A stretch of DNA of 64,000 nucleotides. Origin: an uncultured Succinatimonas sp. (GTDB lineage Bacteria > Pseudomonadota > Gammaproteobacteria > Enterobacterales > Succinivibrionaceae). Made by a program: the position numbers and the translations under genes. The stretch's first letter is position 1, and every line of letters starts with the position of its first letter. The notes under the pieces are model-generated. The model did no database searches. It saw only the letters and a list, made by a program, of their open reading frames with translations, and had not been told where the DNA came from. Positions 36,057 through 44,861 of the stretch are shown piece by piece. Location of the stretch: contig NZ_CAJKVK010000001.1 in assembly GCF_905203285.1 (NCBI RefSeq), positions 1 to 64,000 on the forward strand, read 5' to 3'.

Positions 36057-37511
36057 TTAAGCATATGAAAAATTAGCCTCAATCGTAGTCTTTATCGGGG
36101 CTTTAGCCAAAAATTCAATCACAGCTTCAAAGCTTTTAAATTCTTCTTTCCGCGTGTTTGAAGTTTGTGATTTTCGATATTGATTGGCAATAGTTCGGAT
36201 CATCTTAAAATTCTGCTTAAGCGCACGGATGTTGAGTTTAAATAAATTTACGCAATATTCGTCCCACCACGGGTCACAATTGACGAATACCTTGTACATG
36301 GAGATGTAATACCTGTGTTTTTCATCAAGATAAAGGTAAATCAGGTATTTTATGATTGCCGCAATAAGACTTGCCTGAGCAACGGTATAGACAATGGTGA
36401 GATAGGAAGTATTGACGCCTCTTAAATTAACTCTGCTTTTAAGGCATTTAAACAGGAGCTCTATCGACCAACGCAGCTTTTGGATTAATACTGCATATTG
36501 TGCCGGAAAGCATTGCCGCGGAATATCGGTGATTAGATAAGATACGGTACCTTTGTTGTTGCTCCATACCCTCAGAACTCTTACTTGTAAGCCGTTATTT
36601 AAGATTACGTCCATATCAAGAATGTCATGCGGACGATAGGCCCTTAGCAGCGGCTCTTTTAAATCCTTGTCAATAAAATTAGTTAAGCTTTTTCCTTTAA
36701 GGAAGCAGGCGGTAATTTTCCCCGTCATATTACATTTACCGAGCAGCATAAAATAAGAGCCGGCTTTATGAATAAGTTCAAGTAAAGCATAGCTGACATA
36801 GCCGGCATCCATGATTTTAAGTACCGGATGTTGTTTGTCTGCGTTTACGACCTCTCTTTCATCGGCGGTGCCGGAAGTAAAAGTTACGGCTTTAAACATA
36901 CCCGTGACTAAAGAAAATACCGTCTGCATACCGATTTGAGCGTTCTTAGGCTCCTTGCTTACGGCATTACCTTGCTCGTCATAGCTGTCAGGCAGTTCAT
37001 CGCCTTTAGCGGCGGTACGGCAGCCGGGAAAAATATCTTCAAGCTTATCGTTTACATGCCAATATGAGCCGTCAACCGCTTCGATATCTTCAACGGCAAG
37101 ACCGTGCTCTCTTAAAATATTTAATAAAAGTCTCCCGTGCTTGGGTTGGGCAAATTTAGCACTGAGAAAATCCGTATAGCGCTTAAGCAACATACCCATC
37201 AATTGTGTAACCTCCGGCTTTTTGATTTTATTGTGAAACGGTTTGCTCTCCATACTCTGCCCTGACAGAGCGGCATAACGGGCACCGATTGAAGCTATGG
37301 TGAATTTAGCGCCTGAGCCTGTCTGCACAATGATTGACGTTACAAAACTGACGGGATTAAAACGGCATTTTCTCCGGTTAAGACCGACTTTTCTTGCCAT
37401 ACGTCCGATGAAAGATGCCGAAACGGTAGAGGAAAAATACTCTTTTAAAGAACGTTCGTTAATTTGGGACTTGCAGTTACGGTCTTTTAGGATAGATAAT
37501 AAACGCGGCAT
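36057..37511 (-). mobile_element. IS4-family DDE transposase
   Basis: A full-length, apparently intact 484-residue transposase. An N-terminal DNA-binding region is followed by the IS4 DDE core: Asp147 in IEAVDGSYW, Asp235 in LKIMDAGYVSYALLEL, and Glu351 in LRWSIELLFKCLKS. The last motif is the spaced E-x2-F-K-x2-K pattern of IS4 relatives. Ribosome-binding site GGAG lies 5 bases before ATG 37511. Element ends and target duplication could not be fixed from the flanks. The frame shows no damage, so it may be active. Confidence 0.88.
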
Positions 37512-37769
37512 AGGAACTCCTGAATTTGATTTTTCACAACTTAATTTTAGAGATTTCTATGCCTTCTTTTTGATCCTTCCTTAACAAGTTTCACTTTTAA
37601 AACCAACAGGATATTTAACTGTTTAACGATGTTTTCTTGATCCTTAAGATCATTGCTATGATTGATTTTTGTAAATTTGTATCATTTGTGTTGCTATTGT
37701 ATATATATTTGCAATTTTTATTGTAATATGTGGGTATATCTTCCATTCGTTTAACAAAGGAGCAAAAAC
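37512..37769. other. Intergenic flank 5' of the IS4 transposase, with the toxin-antitoxin promoter
   Basis: Holds the transposase leader (leftward), probably the other element end, and the AT-rich promoter region of the rightward antitoxin. A near repeat (TTGATCCTT at 37569 and 37638) is visible, but no convincing terminal inverted repeat. No gene seen. Confidence 0.4.
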
Positions 37770-38033
37770 ATGGAAACAGCATCTATAAATTTTCGTGTTG
37801 ATAAGGAATTAAAGAAAAATTTTGATGAACTTGCTCAACAATTGGGGATGAACGCATCTACAGCTTTAAATGTGTTTATGCGTCAATTTGTTTCCTATGG
37901 AGGATTTCCATTCCCTGTTACTACGATGTCGGACAAAGAAAGGAAGGAGCGGGCCTTTGCCGAAAAAATGGATCAAATGTTTCTTTCTATGAAAGAAGGA
38001 CATGCCGAAATTCATGATTTAAAAGAGATTTAG
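37770..38033 (+). CDS. RelB/DinJ-family antitoxin
   Basis: An 87-residue ribbon-helix-helix protein (ASINFRVDKELKKNFDELAQQLGMNASTALNVFMRQ, then FPFPVTT as in DinJ/RelB). An acidic and basic tail is expected to wrap the toxin. AAAGGAG lies 8 bases upstream of the ATG. The toxin gene follows after three bases. The antitoxin shares its architecture with the one at 27334-27600, but the sequences are clearly divergent, so the two modules were probably acquired separately. Confidence 0.88.
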   Translation: METASINFRVDKELKKNFDELAQQLGMNASTALNVFMRQFVSYGGFPFPVTTMSDKERKERAFAEKMDQMFLSMKEGHAEIHDLKEI

Positions 38034-38036
38034 TCT

Positions 38037-38300
38037 ATGATGAAAATATGGAGTCCTAAAGCATGGAAAGACTATGAAAATTGGATTGATACTGATATAA
38101 AAACCGTAAAGAGGATTAATAAACTTTTAAAAGATATTGAACGCTGTGCTCCTGGTAGTCCAACTGTAGGAAAAGCAGAAAAACTTAAATATTCCAATCA
38201 AGGATTATTAAGTATCAGAATTGACAAAAAGAATCGCCTAATTTATCGAATCGAGCAAGAAGGTTTATATATTATTTCTTGTTGTGGGCATTATGATTAA
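38037..38300 (+). CDS. Txe/YoeB-family toxin
   Basis: An 87-residue mRNA interferase of the YoeB type (MKIWSPKAWKDYENW near its start, KAEKLKYSNQGLLSIRIDKKNRLIYRI, then CCGHYD). The catalytic Glu, Arg and His-Tyr pair of YoeB are all present. Two ATG codons are adjacent at 38037 and 38040 and either could start translation. It is co-transcribed with the antitoxin before it. Unlike the toxin at 27079-27333, it has a normal start codon. Confidence 0.88.
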   Translation: MMKIWSPKAWKDYENWIDTDIKTVKRINKLLKDIERCAPGSPTVGKAEKLKYSNQGLLSIRIDKKNRLIYRIEQEGLYIISCCGHYD

Positions 38301-38409
38301 TGTGTTCTTTATAAAAAAGAGATTCGGTATTTGGTTTTTATAAAAAGGAGCCGGTGGTTAAGGCCTTTACACTGTCTCGGGAGACTCCAGATGCGGTTTC
38401 TAAAATAAT
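38301..38409. other. Intergenic stretch, possible untranslated 3' RNA
   Basis: Between the toxin stop and a strong terminator. It contains a near repeat (TTTATAAAAAAGAG, TTTATAAAAAGGAG), the palindrome AAGGCCTT and a hairpin GTCTC-GG-GAGAC (38374-38385). No open frame. It could be the toxin 3' UTR or a small RNA ending at the terminator. Confidence 0.35.
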
Positions 38410-38457
38410 TAAGCGTCAGACAGCAGTAAAATACCACGCTGACGCTTATGTTTTTTT
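38410..38457 (+). terminator. Strong terminator after the second toxin-antitoxin pair
   Basis: Perfect 10-bp arms TAAGCGTCAG (38410-38419) and CTGACGCTTA (38439-38448) with a 19-base loop, then TGTTTTTTT. On the minus strand the same stem is followed by ATTATTTT, so it may also end dnaE transcripts. Confidence 0.85.
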
Positions 38458-38547
38458 AGACCGCCAATTTCTCTATGTTTCATGAAATTTTGCTTCAGCG
38501 GCTTTATTTACATTTATAGTAAATTTTTTTGATACCCCGCCCAAAAA

Positions 38548-41500
38548 TCAGTAACCGATGCTTACAGCACTGTTTCCGGCAATTTCTCTTAATGAATCCA
38601 ACAGATCGTCACTTGGGTCGTAACGATTGACGTTATTGGTAAACCGCAACAGAGTATTTCCGAGCATCAAGTTAAAAGAACAGCCTTGCCCTTCATTATC
38701 GGGATTTTCTCTTATTGAATAGCGCTGTGCAGTATTCATGCCGTTATTTTGTACGGCGATGACATTGTTTAGAAGTGCAGAGCTTAATTCATTAAAGTTT
38801 TTGGAAAGCTGCTCCTCGCTTAAGCGCAGAGTCAGGTTTTTAGCGTTTTTACGTCTGATGCTTTCAAGAGTTTTGAGTTCACGAACCCTAAGACGCGTAA
38901 GATTATCCTCGGTAAGTGACAACATTCCGCTTACGATTAAAACCAATGGTGACGGAATGGTTTTTGACGGATCGGTTTCCTGCATTACTTTTTGTTTTTG
39001 CAGTTTTGCTCTTTCATACAAGATTGCTCCGTATTGTTCTGCTACGGATCCGTAAAGTGAAAATTCAATCTGAGAGGTACCGTCATCCAAGATCAGAATA
39101 TAGAATTTGCTGCCGTCGTTTTTAGACGTACGTTCGGTGCTTGAGATAACGACTCCGTAAAAGGTAACGGGATTGGGGCGCTGGGCTGTGCCTGGGCGCA
39201 GCGTGCTTATCGTGCTGCGGTAGTTGCGGGTTAGCTCATCAATATAAATATTTATAGGATGCCCTGACAGATAAAGCCCCAACACGTTCTTTTCAAGGTA
39301 GAGACGGTATTTTTCCGACCAAGGACGGCATGCAACAAAAGTTGGTGCTGTGGTTTCACTTATTGCGGCAAACAGATCAAGCTGCCCGGATGCTGCATCC
39401 GTGCTTTCCTGTACGGCATATTTCATAGCTGTCGGGATGGAAGCCATCATTTGTGCGCGGGATGGACCTAATTTATCAAGGGCCCCGCTTGCAACTAAAG
39501 CTTCAAAGGTTCTGCGGTTTAAATGATTAGGTCCGATGCGCTTTATAAAATCAAAGAAGTCTTTAAACGGCTCTTTGGCTCTTTCTTTAACGATGTCTTC
39601 TACAACATCTTCGCCGATGCCTTTGACTGCACCGATACCGTAAATAATTTCTTCTGCGTCATTTACCGTAAAGTTAAATAACCCTTCGGTTACATCAGGC
39701 GGATTAACTTTAATTTTGAGGCGATTGCATTCTGCGATATATGACACCAGTTTTTCGGTTCTCTGGCGGTCAGCCGTCATCATGGCGGCCAGGAATTCGG
39801 CGGGATAATGGGTTTTAAGCCATAAGGTCCACCATGCAACCAGGGCATAAGCAGCCGAGTGGGACTTGTTAAAACCGTATTCGGCAAACTTTTCCACCTG
39901 ATCGAAGATTTTCATTGCGATATCGGTATCTTTGCCTTTTTTAGCGGCACCTTCTTTAAAGACGCTGCGCTGCCCTGCCATTTCGGCTGGGGTTTTCTTA
40001 CCCATGGCACGGCGCAGAATGTCAGCGCCGCCCAGGGAGTAACCCGCAAGAACCTGGGCAATCTGCATTACCTGCTCTTGGTAAACGATAACTCCGTAAG
40101 TTGAGTCAAGAATCGGTTTTAGGTCAAGATCCTGAAAGTCAGGGGACGGATAGGCAACTTCTTCTTTACCGTGTTTACGCTGTACAAAGTGATCGACCAT
40201 GCCGCTTTTGATAGGACCGGGTCGATAGAGAGCTACAAGAGCGATTAAGTCGTCAAAACGGTCAGGCTGCATTTGGCCTATAAGCTTACGCATACCGGCA
40301 GATTCAAGCTGGAAGACAGCCGTGGTTTCACATTGTTGCAGCACGGCAAAGGATTCAGGATCTTCATACGGTACGGCATGGATATTGACAGGCGGTTCAT
40401 GATGCTTTGCCTTTCTGGCATTAATCATGGTAAGGGCATCGTCAATGATGGTAAGCGTGGTAAGACCTAAAAAGTCGAATTTTACTAAGCCTGCGTGTTC
40501 AACGTCCTTTTTGTCAAATTGGGTAATTGAGTTGCCGTCAGAATCAAGCATCAGAGGCGAGAATTCCGCGGTTCGGGTAGGGGAAATGACTACGCCCGCC
40601 GCATGCTTGCCGATATTGCGGATAACGCCTTCAAGGCGCAGCGCGATATGGATAAGCTCAACGCGCTGCCTGTCATCATCTTGTAATGCTTTTTGGTAAA
40701 GATTTACAAAATCCGGAGCTAAAGGATCGCATGGTTTGCCGTCTTTGCCGATGCCCATGGCCGCTTTAAAGGTAAGTCCGGGCTGCGTTGGCAGCTGTTT
40801 TGCGACAAAGTCAACGGCACCGTAGCCCATGCCCAGGGCACGGCCGGCATCTTTAATGGCGGCTTTTGGAGCCATGGTACCGAAAGTGGCGATTTGGGAT
40901 ACTGCGTTATTACCGTAGCGCTTTTTAACGTGTTCAAGCGTTTTTTCACGGTTTCTCTGGCAGAAGTCGACGTCAAAGTCCGGCATTGAAACACGCTCTG
41001 GGTTTAAGAATCGCTCAAAGAGTAAGTCAAAGCGCAAAGGATCAAAATCGGTGATTTTAAGCGAGTAGGCAACAAGCGAACCGCCGCCTGAGCCGCGGCC
41101 GGGGCCTACCGGTACGCCGTGCTCTTTGGACCATTGGATAAATTCCATAACGATGAGGAAGTATCCGGGGAAGTCCATGTTGATGATAACGTCAAGCTCG
41201 GTATTTAATCTGTCTACATAGGTCTGACGTTTTTCGTTTCTCTCTTTTTCGTCCGGGTAAAGGAATTCAAGTCGCTCTTCAAGCCCTTCTGCCGCTTTTT
41301 TTCTTAAATAGTCGGCGGGGGATAAATCACCTGTCGGGTAACGGGGTAGTCGCGGGTGGTCAAGTTCAATTTCGATATTGCAGCGCTCGGCAATGTTTCT
41401 CGTGTTCTGTAAAGCTTCAGGAATATCGGCAAATAGTGCTTCCATTTGCTCGGGAGTTTTTAAATACTGTTCTTTTGAGTATTTGCGCGCCATTTCTTTA

Positions 41501-42216
41501 TTGCCGCGCTGACAGCCGGCCTGAATCGAGACGCGGACGTCATGAATTTGATAGTCGGAAAAGCCGTCTTTTCCGACGTTGTCTTCACCGAAAAGAAAAA
41601 CCGTGTCGTTGGTCGCAACAGGGGCAATATTGTATTCAACGCATAAATTTAAGGCAAAGTTTTCAAATTCGCTTTCACCGATACGGTTGGTGCGGGTGAT
41701 TTCAAAACAGAAGCGATCGTTAAAATTTTCCAAATAGAATTTAAGTCTGGATCTTATTGCCTTGGAGTCCTTTCTTTGCGCCATAGCGGCGATATCGCCG
41801 CGAAATCCGTCAAGAATAATGATGCCTTCGCTGTATTTTTTTAAGTCGGCAAGTGAGGTTTTAGCGTTAAAGGCTCCGGCATCTGAGCGCAGCCATGCTT
41901 CGGATAAAATGTCATAAAGGTTTTGCTGACCGACGCGATCCATGGCAAGGAGAGTCAATTTAAAGGATGTAGCCTTTTCTCCGGGCTTAACCTCTTCTTC
42001 AACTTCTATATCAGCTCCCATGATGGGCTTGATGCCGGCACTTTTACAGGCGGTATAAAATTTGATGAAACCGCAGATGTTGGAAATATCGGTGATTGCA
42101 AGAGCCGGGATCTTAAGCGCGGCGGCACGTTTTCCGATGGCGCCGACGCTTTCAAGACCGTCCATAATCGAGTAGTCGGAATGTACGTGAAGCGGAATAT
42201 AAGTAATGTTGGGCAT
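38548..42216 (-). CDS. dnaE: DNA polymerase III alpha subunit
   Basis: The replicative polymerase catalytic subunit, 1222 residues, slightly longer than the 1160 of E. coli. The N-terminal PHP domain starts at HVHSDYSIMDG. The palm carries the catalytic aspartates in MPDFDVDFC and KFDFLGLTTL. The finger/thumb region includes GPGRGSGGGSLVAYSL. Helix-hairpin-helix, OB-fold (VTFYGVVISSTERTSKNDGSKFYILILDDG) and C-terminal tau-binding regions follow. It is convergent with the toxin-antitoxin pair and stands alone here; no rnhB or accA neighbour is present. Confidence 0.97.
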   Translation of the reverse strand: MPNITYIPLHVHSDYSIMDGLESVGAIGKRAAALKIPALAITDISNICGFIKFYTACKSAGIKPIMGADIEVEEEVKPGEKATSFKLTLLAMDRVGQQNLYDILSEAWLRSDAGAFNAKTSLADLKKYSEGIIILDGFRGDIAAMAQRKDSKAIRSRLKFYLENFNDRFCFEITRTNRIGESEFENFALNLCVEYNIAPVATNDTVFLFGEDNVGKDGFSDYQIHDVRVSIQAGCQRGNKEMARKYSKEQYLKTPEQMEALFADIPEALQNTRNIAERCNIEIELDHPRLPRYPTGDLSPADYLRKKAAEGLEERLEFLYPDEKERNEKRQTYVDRLNTELDVIINMDFPGYFLIVMEFIQWSKEHGVPVGPGRGSGGGSLVAYSLKITDFDPLRFDLLFERFLNPERVSMPDFDVDFCQRNREKTLEHVKKRYGNNAVSQIATFGTMAPKAAIKDAGRALGMGYGAVDFVAKQLPTQPGLTFKAAMGIGKDGKPCDPLAPDFVNLYQKALQDDDRQRVELIHIALRLEGVIRNIGKHAAGVVISPTRTAEFSPLMLDSDGNSITQFDKKDVEHAGLVKFDFLGLTTLTIIDDALTMINARKAKHHEPPVNIHAVPYEDPESFAVLQQCETTAVFQLESAGMRKLIGQMQPDRFDDLIALVALYRPGPIKSGMVDHFVQRKHGKEEVAYPSPDFQDLDLKPILDSTYGVIVYQEQVMQIAQVLAGYSLGGADILRRAMGKKTPAEMAGQRSVFKEGAAKKGKDTDIAMKIFDQVEKFAEYGFNKSHSAAYALVAWWTLWLKTHYPAEFLAAMMTADRQRTEKLVSYIAECNRLKIKVNPPDVTEGLFNFTVNDAEEIIYGIGAVKGIGEDVVEDIVKERAKEPFKDFFDFIKRIGPNHLNRRTFEALVASGALDKLGPSRAQMMASIPTAMKYAVQESTDAASGQLDLFAAISETTAPTFVACRPWSEKYRLYLEKNVLGLYLSGHPINIYIDELTRNYRSTISTLRPGTAQRPNPVTFYGVVISSTERTSKNDGSKFYILILDDGTSQIEFSLYGSVAEQYGAILYERAKLQKQKVMQETDPSKTIPSPLVLIVSGMLSLTEDNLTRLRVRELKTLESIRRKNAKNLTLRLSEEQLSKNFNELSSALLNNVIAVQNNGMNTAQRYSIRENPDNEGQGCSFNLMLGNTLLRFTNNVNRYDPSDDLLDSLREIAGNSAVSIGY

Positions 42217-42309
42217 ACTATCCTTTATTTATATGTTTTTTATTGTTTTATTAAGTAAAAAGAGTGATTTGTGTTATTTGATTCTTTAAAGCATAGTCAT
42301 ATTACAACA

Positions 42310-43674
42310 CTATTTAACTTTTTGATGCGAAATTAATCCTGATAAACAAAAAGCAAAACCGATAATTGCTATACACGCGGAAATCATGAAAGAAAAAGAA
42401 ATAGCGTCGCTTAATTCACTGATATAGAGCTTAGTGTCATGAGGAGCGTCGATGTAGCTGTTTAATATTGTGGTAAGAATTGCCATACAGCAGGCCATTC
42501 CTACGGTTCTAGTAATAGCCTGCAGTGCGGACGCTAAAGCAAGCTGTTCGCGCCTTACCGAGCTCATGACTATAGTCGTGTTAGGCGCTGAAAATAAGCC
42601 GAAACCTACTCCGGCGATAATTTGGCAAATTACCATGTAGAAAAGGGAACTTTCAGGATGCAGAAAATGCAGAAGAGTTAATGCCGTAAAAATGAGTGCC
42701 ATTCCAACACTTTCTGAGATATGTGCATTCATATATTTGGCAATTTTGCCGGCGCATGATGACAAAACCATCATGATGGCTGGTTGAATTACCAGAAACA
42801 CTCCGGTGTGGGATGCGGAAAATCCCAGAATAAACTGCATGTGAAGGGCAAGCAGCAGGCTGATACTGAAATTTGACATATAGTTAAAGGCAGAAGCGCC
42901 CAGCGCCAGCGTCAAAGTTCTGTTTCCCATAACGAGCTTGATCGGAAACACGGGATGTTTTGATTTGTTTTCAAAGAAAAGATAAATACTTAAAAAAGTG
43001 AAGCCGCAGATGACAAGAATTAAGGCGGTTATATGAGACGAGGCAATGGAAAAAGACAGCAAAATTAAAGCGATGCCCAAAAAACATAAGCTCATTTTCG
43101 GCAAGTTGAAATGATGAGTGTTAGGTTCATCTTTTGAAATTTTTTTAACTAATACTCCTGCAGCAAATAATCCTATGACCGTGACGAAGAAAATTGATCT
43201 CCAGCCCAAAGAGTCGGCAATTACCCCTGCAATAAGCGGAGATAAGGAAAGTCCGGCGTAAACGGCCCCGACCACGAGGCCTATGGCGGTTGCGCGTTTT
43301 TCTTTGTCTATTTTGTCAACAAGTAAAGCCATGGAGCTGCAAAAGACCAACGAAAGGCAAATTCCCTGCATGACTCGTGCACATAGAAGCACGCTGAAAG
43401 TCGGGCTTAAAGGTACGGCAAAAGTTGCGGCGGAGGCTAAAAGACAGCCTGAAAAATAAAGATTGCGGTAGCCGAAGAAGTTGGCAAGAGCGGTAGCGGG
43501 CAGCAAAAATGACGCTGTTGCAATCATATAGACGTTAATTACCCATGTGATGTTTTCAGGAGCGGTGGCATATTCTAAAGAAAGAGCAGGAACGGCTATA
43601 TTAAGTGAATTGCCCATGAAGGGACAAAAGAATTGAATTAGACAGACGCTTAAGATTAGTAGTCTTTGCTGCAT
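42310..43674 (-). CDS. MFS multidrug-type exporter (DHA2/EmrB-QacA family)
   Basis: A 454-residue, about 14-helix major facilitator protein. DHA2-like features are NSLNIAVPALSLEYATAPENITWVINVYM near the start, RVMQGICLSLVFCSSMALLVDK and a motif C-like LVVGAVYAGLSLSPLIAGVIADSLGWRSIFFV. It is downstream of the YagE-like aldolase but separated by a terminator, so it may be expressed independently. The substrate is unknown. Confidence 0.85.
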   Translation of the reverse strand: MQQRLLILSVCLIQFFCPFMGNSLNIAVPALSLEYATAPENITWVINVYMIATASFLLPATALANFFGYRNLYFSGCLLASAATFAVPLSPTFSVLLCARVMQGICLSLVFCSSMALLVDKIDKEKRATAIGLVVGAVYAGLSLSPLIAGVIADSLGWRSIFFVTVIGLFAAGVLVKKISKDEPNTHHFNLPKMSLCFLGIALILLSFSIASSHITALILVICGFTFLSIYLFFENKSKHPVFPIKLVMGNRTLTLALGASAFNYMSNFSISLLLALHMQFILGFSASHTGVFLVIQPAIMMVLSSCAGKIAKYMNAHISESVGMALIFTALTLLHFLHPESSLFYMVICQIIAGVGFGLFSAPNTTIVMSSVRREQLALASALQAITRTVGMACCMAILTTILNSYIDAPHDTKLYISELSDAISFSFMISACIAIIGFAFCLSGLISHQKVK

Positions 43675-43754
43675 TTATCGGCTCCGAGTTTTTCCTCGGT
43701 AATTATGCCCCTCTTTTTTGTCGTCTGCATATTAAAAGGCAAGATTTTGCAGGT

Positions 43755-43786
43755 AAAAAAGAAACCTCCTAAAAGGAAGTTTCTTT
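43755..43786 (-). terminator. Terminator after the YagE-like aldolase
   Basis: On the minus strand, arms AAAGAAAC-T-TCCT and AGGA-G-GTTTCTTT (43758-43770 and 43774-43786) form a 13-position stem with one mispair and a three-base loop. T residues follow (43755-43757). Confidence 0.8.
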
Positions 43787-43815
43787 AGTTCCGGAGTCAA
43801 TATGTAAATGAAAAG

Positions 43816-44727
43816 CTATTTGATAAGGCCCATGTTTGTCAGTTTTTCTTTTAAAAGTTCCTTCTTTTCCTCAGGTAAAGGTAAAGACGGAGGCAACACT
43901 ACGGTGCTGATGTCCTTTAAAGCGCAAAGCTTGGTTGCTTCCTTGACGACGTTGACAAAAGGATTATCAAGCGCATACAGATCGGGCATCTTCATTAAAG
44001 TGGCAAAAGTCTTGCAGGCATTTGCCATATCGCCTTCTTTAAAATATTTATAGGTGGCAACCGAGTAATAAGGGGCAAAATTACCGCTTGCCGAAATCAT
44101 GCCGGCGCCTCCTGCCATGAGATTGGTCAGGAAATGATTGTCAAAACCGTTGAATACGGCAAAGTCGGGATTAACCGCACAGACGGTATTAATCATGGAT
44201 GTGATGTGTCCGATGCTGTCAATGGTTTCTTTAATTCCGACGACATTTGGGTTATTAATTACTACTTCTTTAACGAATTCAGGATCAAGATCTTGTCCGG
44301 TAAGGCCCGGGAAGTTGTATAAAATAAGCGGAAGTGGTGCTACGCTTTTTGCTATTTGGGAAAAATAATTTAAAAGCTTTTCACGAGTTACTTTCCAGTA
44401 ATAAGGGTTAATCGCGACGACGCCGTCGGCTCCGCATTCTTTGGCGTGAACGGCAAGATCGACAGCTTCGCGCATGTTGGTTGATCCGACGCCGATAAGT
44501 ACTTTGACACGTTTGTTGACGTACGGTACGGCAAATTCAGCTACTTCCTTTCTTTCTTCGGCGGACATTTGGGAAAATTCTCCGCCTGTGCCTAAAAAGA
44601 ATATGCCGTCTACGCCGTTCTCAATTAAAAAATCGATTTGTTTTTTATAGCTTTCTTTATCAATTTTAAAATCAGGGGTAAAGAAAGAAGAAATTGGCGG
44701 AAATATGCCTTCAAAAACGCGTGCCAT
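43816..44727 (-). CDS. YagE/YjhH-like 2-keto-3-deoxy sugar acid aldolase (DHDPS family)
   Basis: A 303-residue TIM-barrel aldolase. It matches the YagE branch of the DapA/NanA family far better than DapA itself: FLGTGGEFSQMSAEERKEV, INPYYWKVTREKLLNYF and LYNFPGLTGQDLDPEFV. The Schiff-base Lys is in VGIKETIDSIGH, followed by MISASGNFAP. YagE relatives cleave 2-keto-3-deoxygluconate or 2-keto-3-deoxypentonate to pyruvate and an aldehyde. The substrate is inferred. The IclR regulator just upstream and the 36-bp dyad on its promoter suggest induction by a sugar acid. Confidence 0.88.
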   Translation of the reverse strand: MARVFEGIFPPISSFFTPDFKIDKESYKKQIDFLIENGVDGIFFLGTGGEFSQMSAEERKEVAEFAVPYVNKRVKVLIGVGSTNMREAVDLAVHAKECGADGVVAINPYYWKVTREKLLNYFSQIAKSVAPLPLILYNFPGLTGQDLDPEFVKEVVINNPNVVGIKETIDSIGHITSMINTVCAVNPDFAVFNGFDNHFLTNLMAGGAGMISASGNFAPYYSVATYKYFKEGDMANACKTFATLMKMPDLYALDNPFVNVVKEATKLCALKDISTVVLPPSLPLPEEKKELLKEKLTNMGLIK

Positions 44728-44750
44728 AGTAACTCCTTATGTTAAATTTA

Positions 44751-44793
44751 TTTCAATATGTGGAACTATAATTCTATATATTGAAACAGTCAA
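44751..44793 (-). promoter_or_regulatory. Aldolase promoter covered by a 36-bp IclR-type dyad
   Basis: On the minus strand, -35 TTGACT (44788-44793) and -10 TATAGT (44765-44770) have a 17-base spacer. The dyad 44751-44786 spans the spacer and -10. Its outer arms TTTCAATAT and ATATTGAAA are perfect. Its inner arms TGGAACTA and TAATTCTA match at six of eight positions, giving 15 of 18 pairs overall. It is the likely operator of the IclR regulator encoded directly upstream. Confidence 0.7.
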
Positions 44794-44808
44794 TTAAAAA
44801 GTAAAAGA

Positions 44809-44839
44809 AGTTACGTCCCGATCACGCTTTAAATCGGGA
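44809..44839 (-). terminator. Probable terminator of the IclR gene
   Basis: Arms TCCCGAT (44816-44822) and ATCGGGA (44833-44839) with a 10-base loop lie just past the IclR stop on the minus strand. A T-rich but interrupted tail follows. Confidence 0.5.
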
Positions 44840-44861
44840 TTTAAAGCTAAATGATTAATAT

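Noticed and set aside
40719..40994. 91-codon minus frame inside dnaE
   Set aside because: Shifted frame of dnaE; no independent support.
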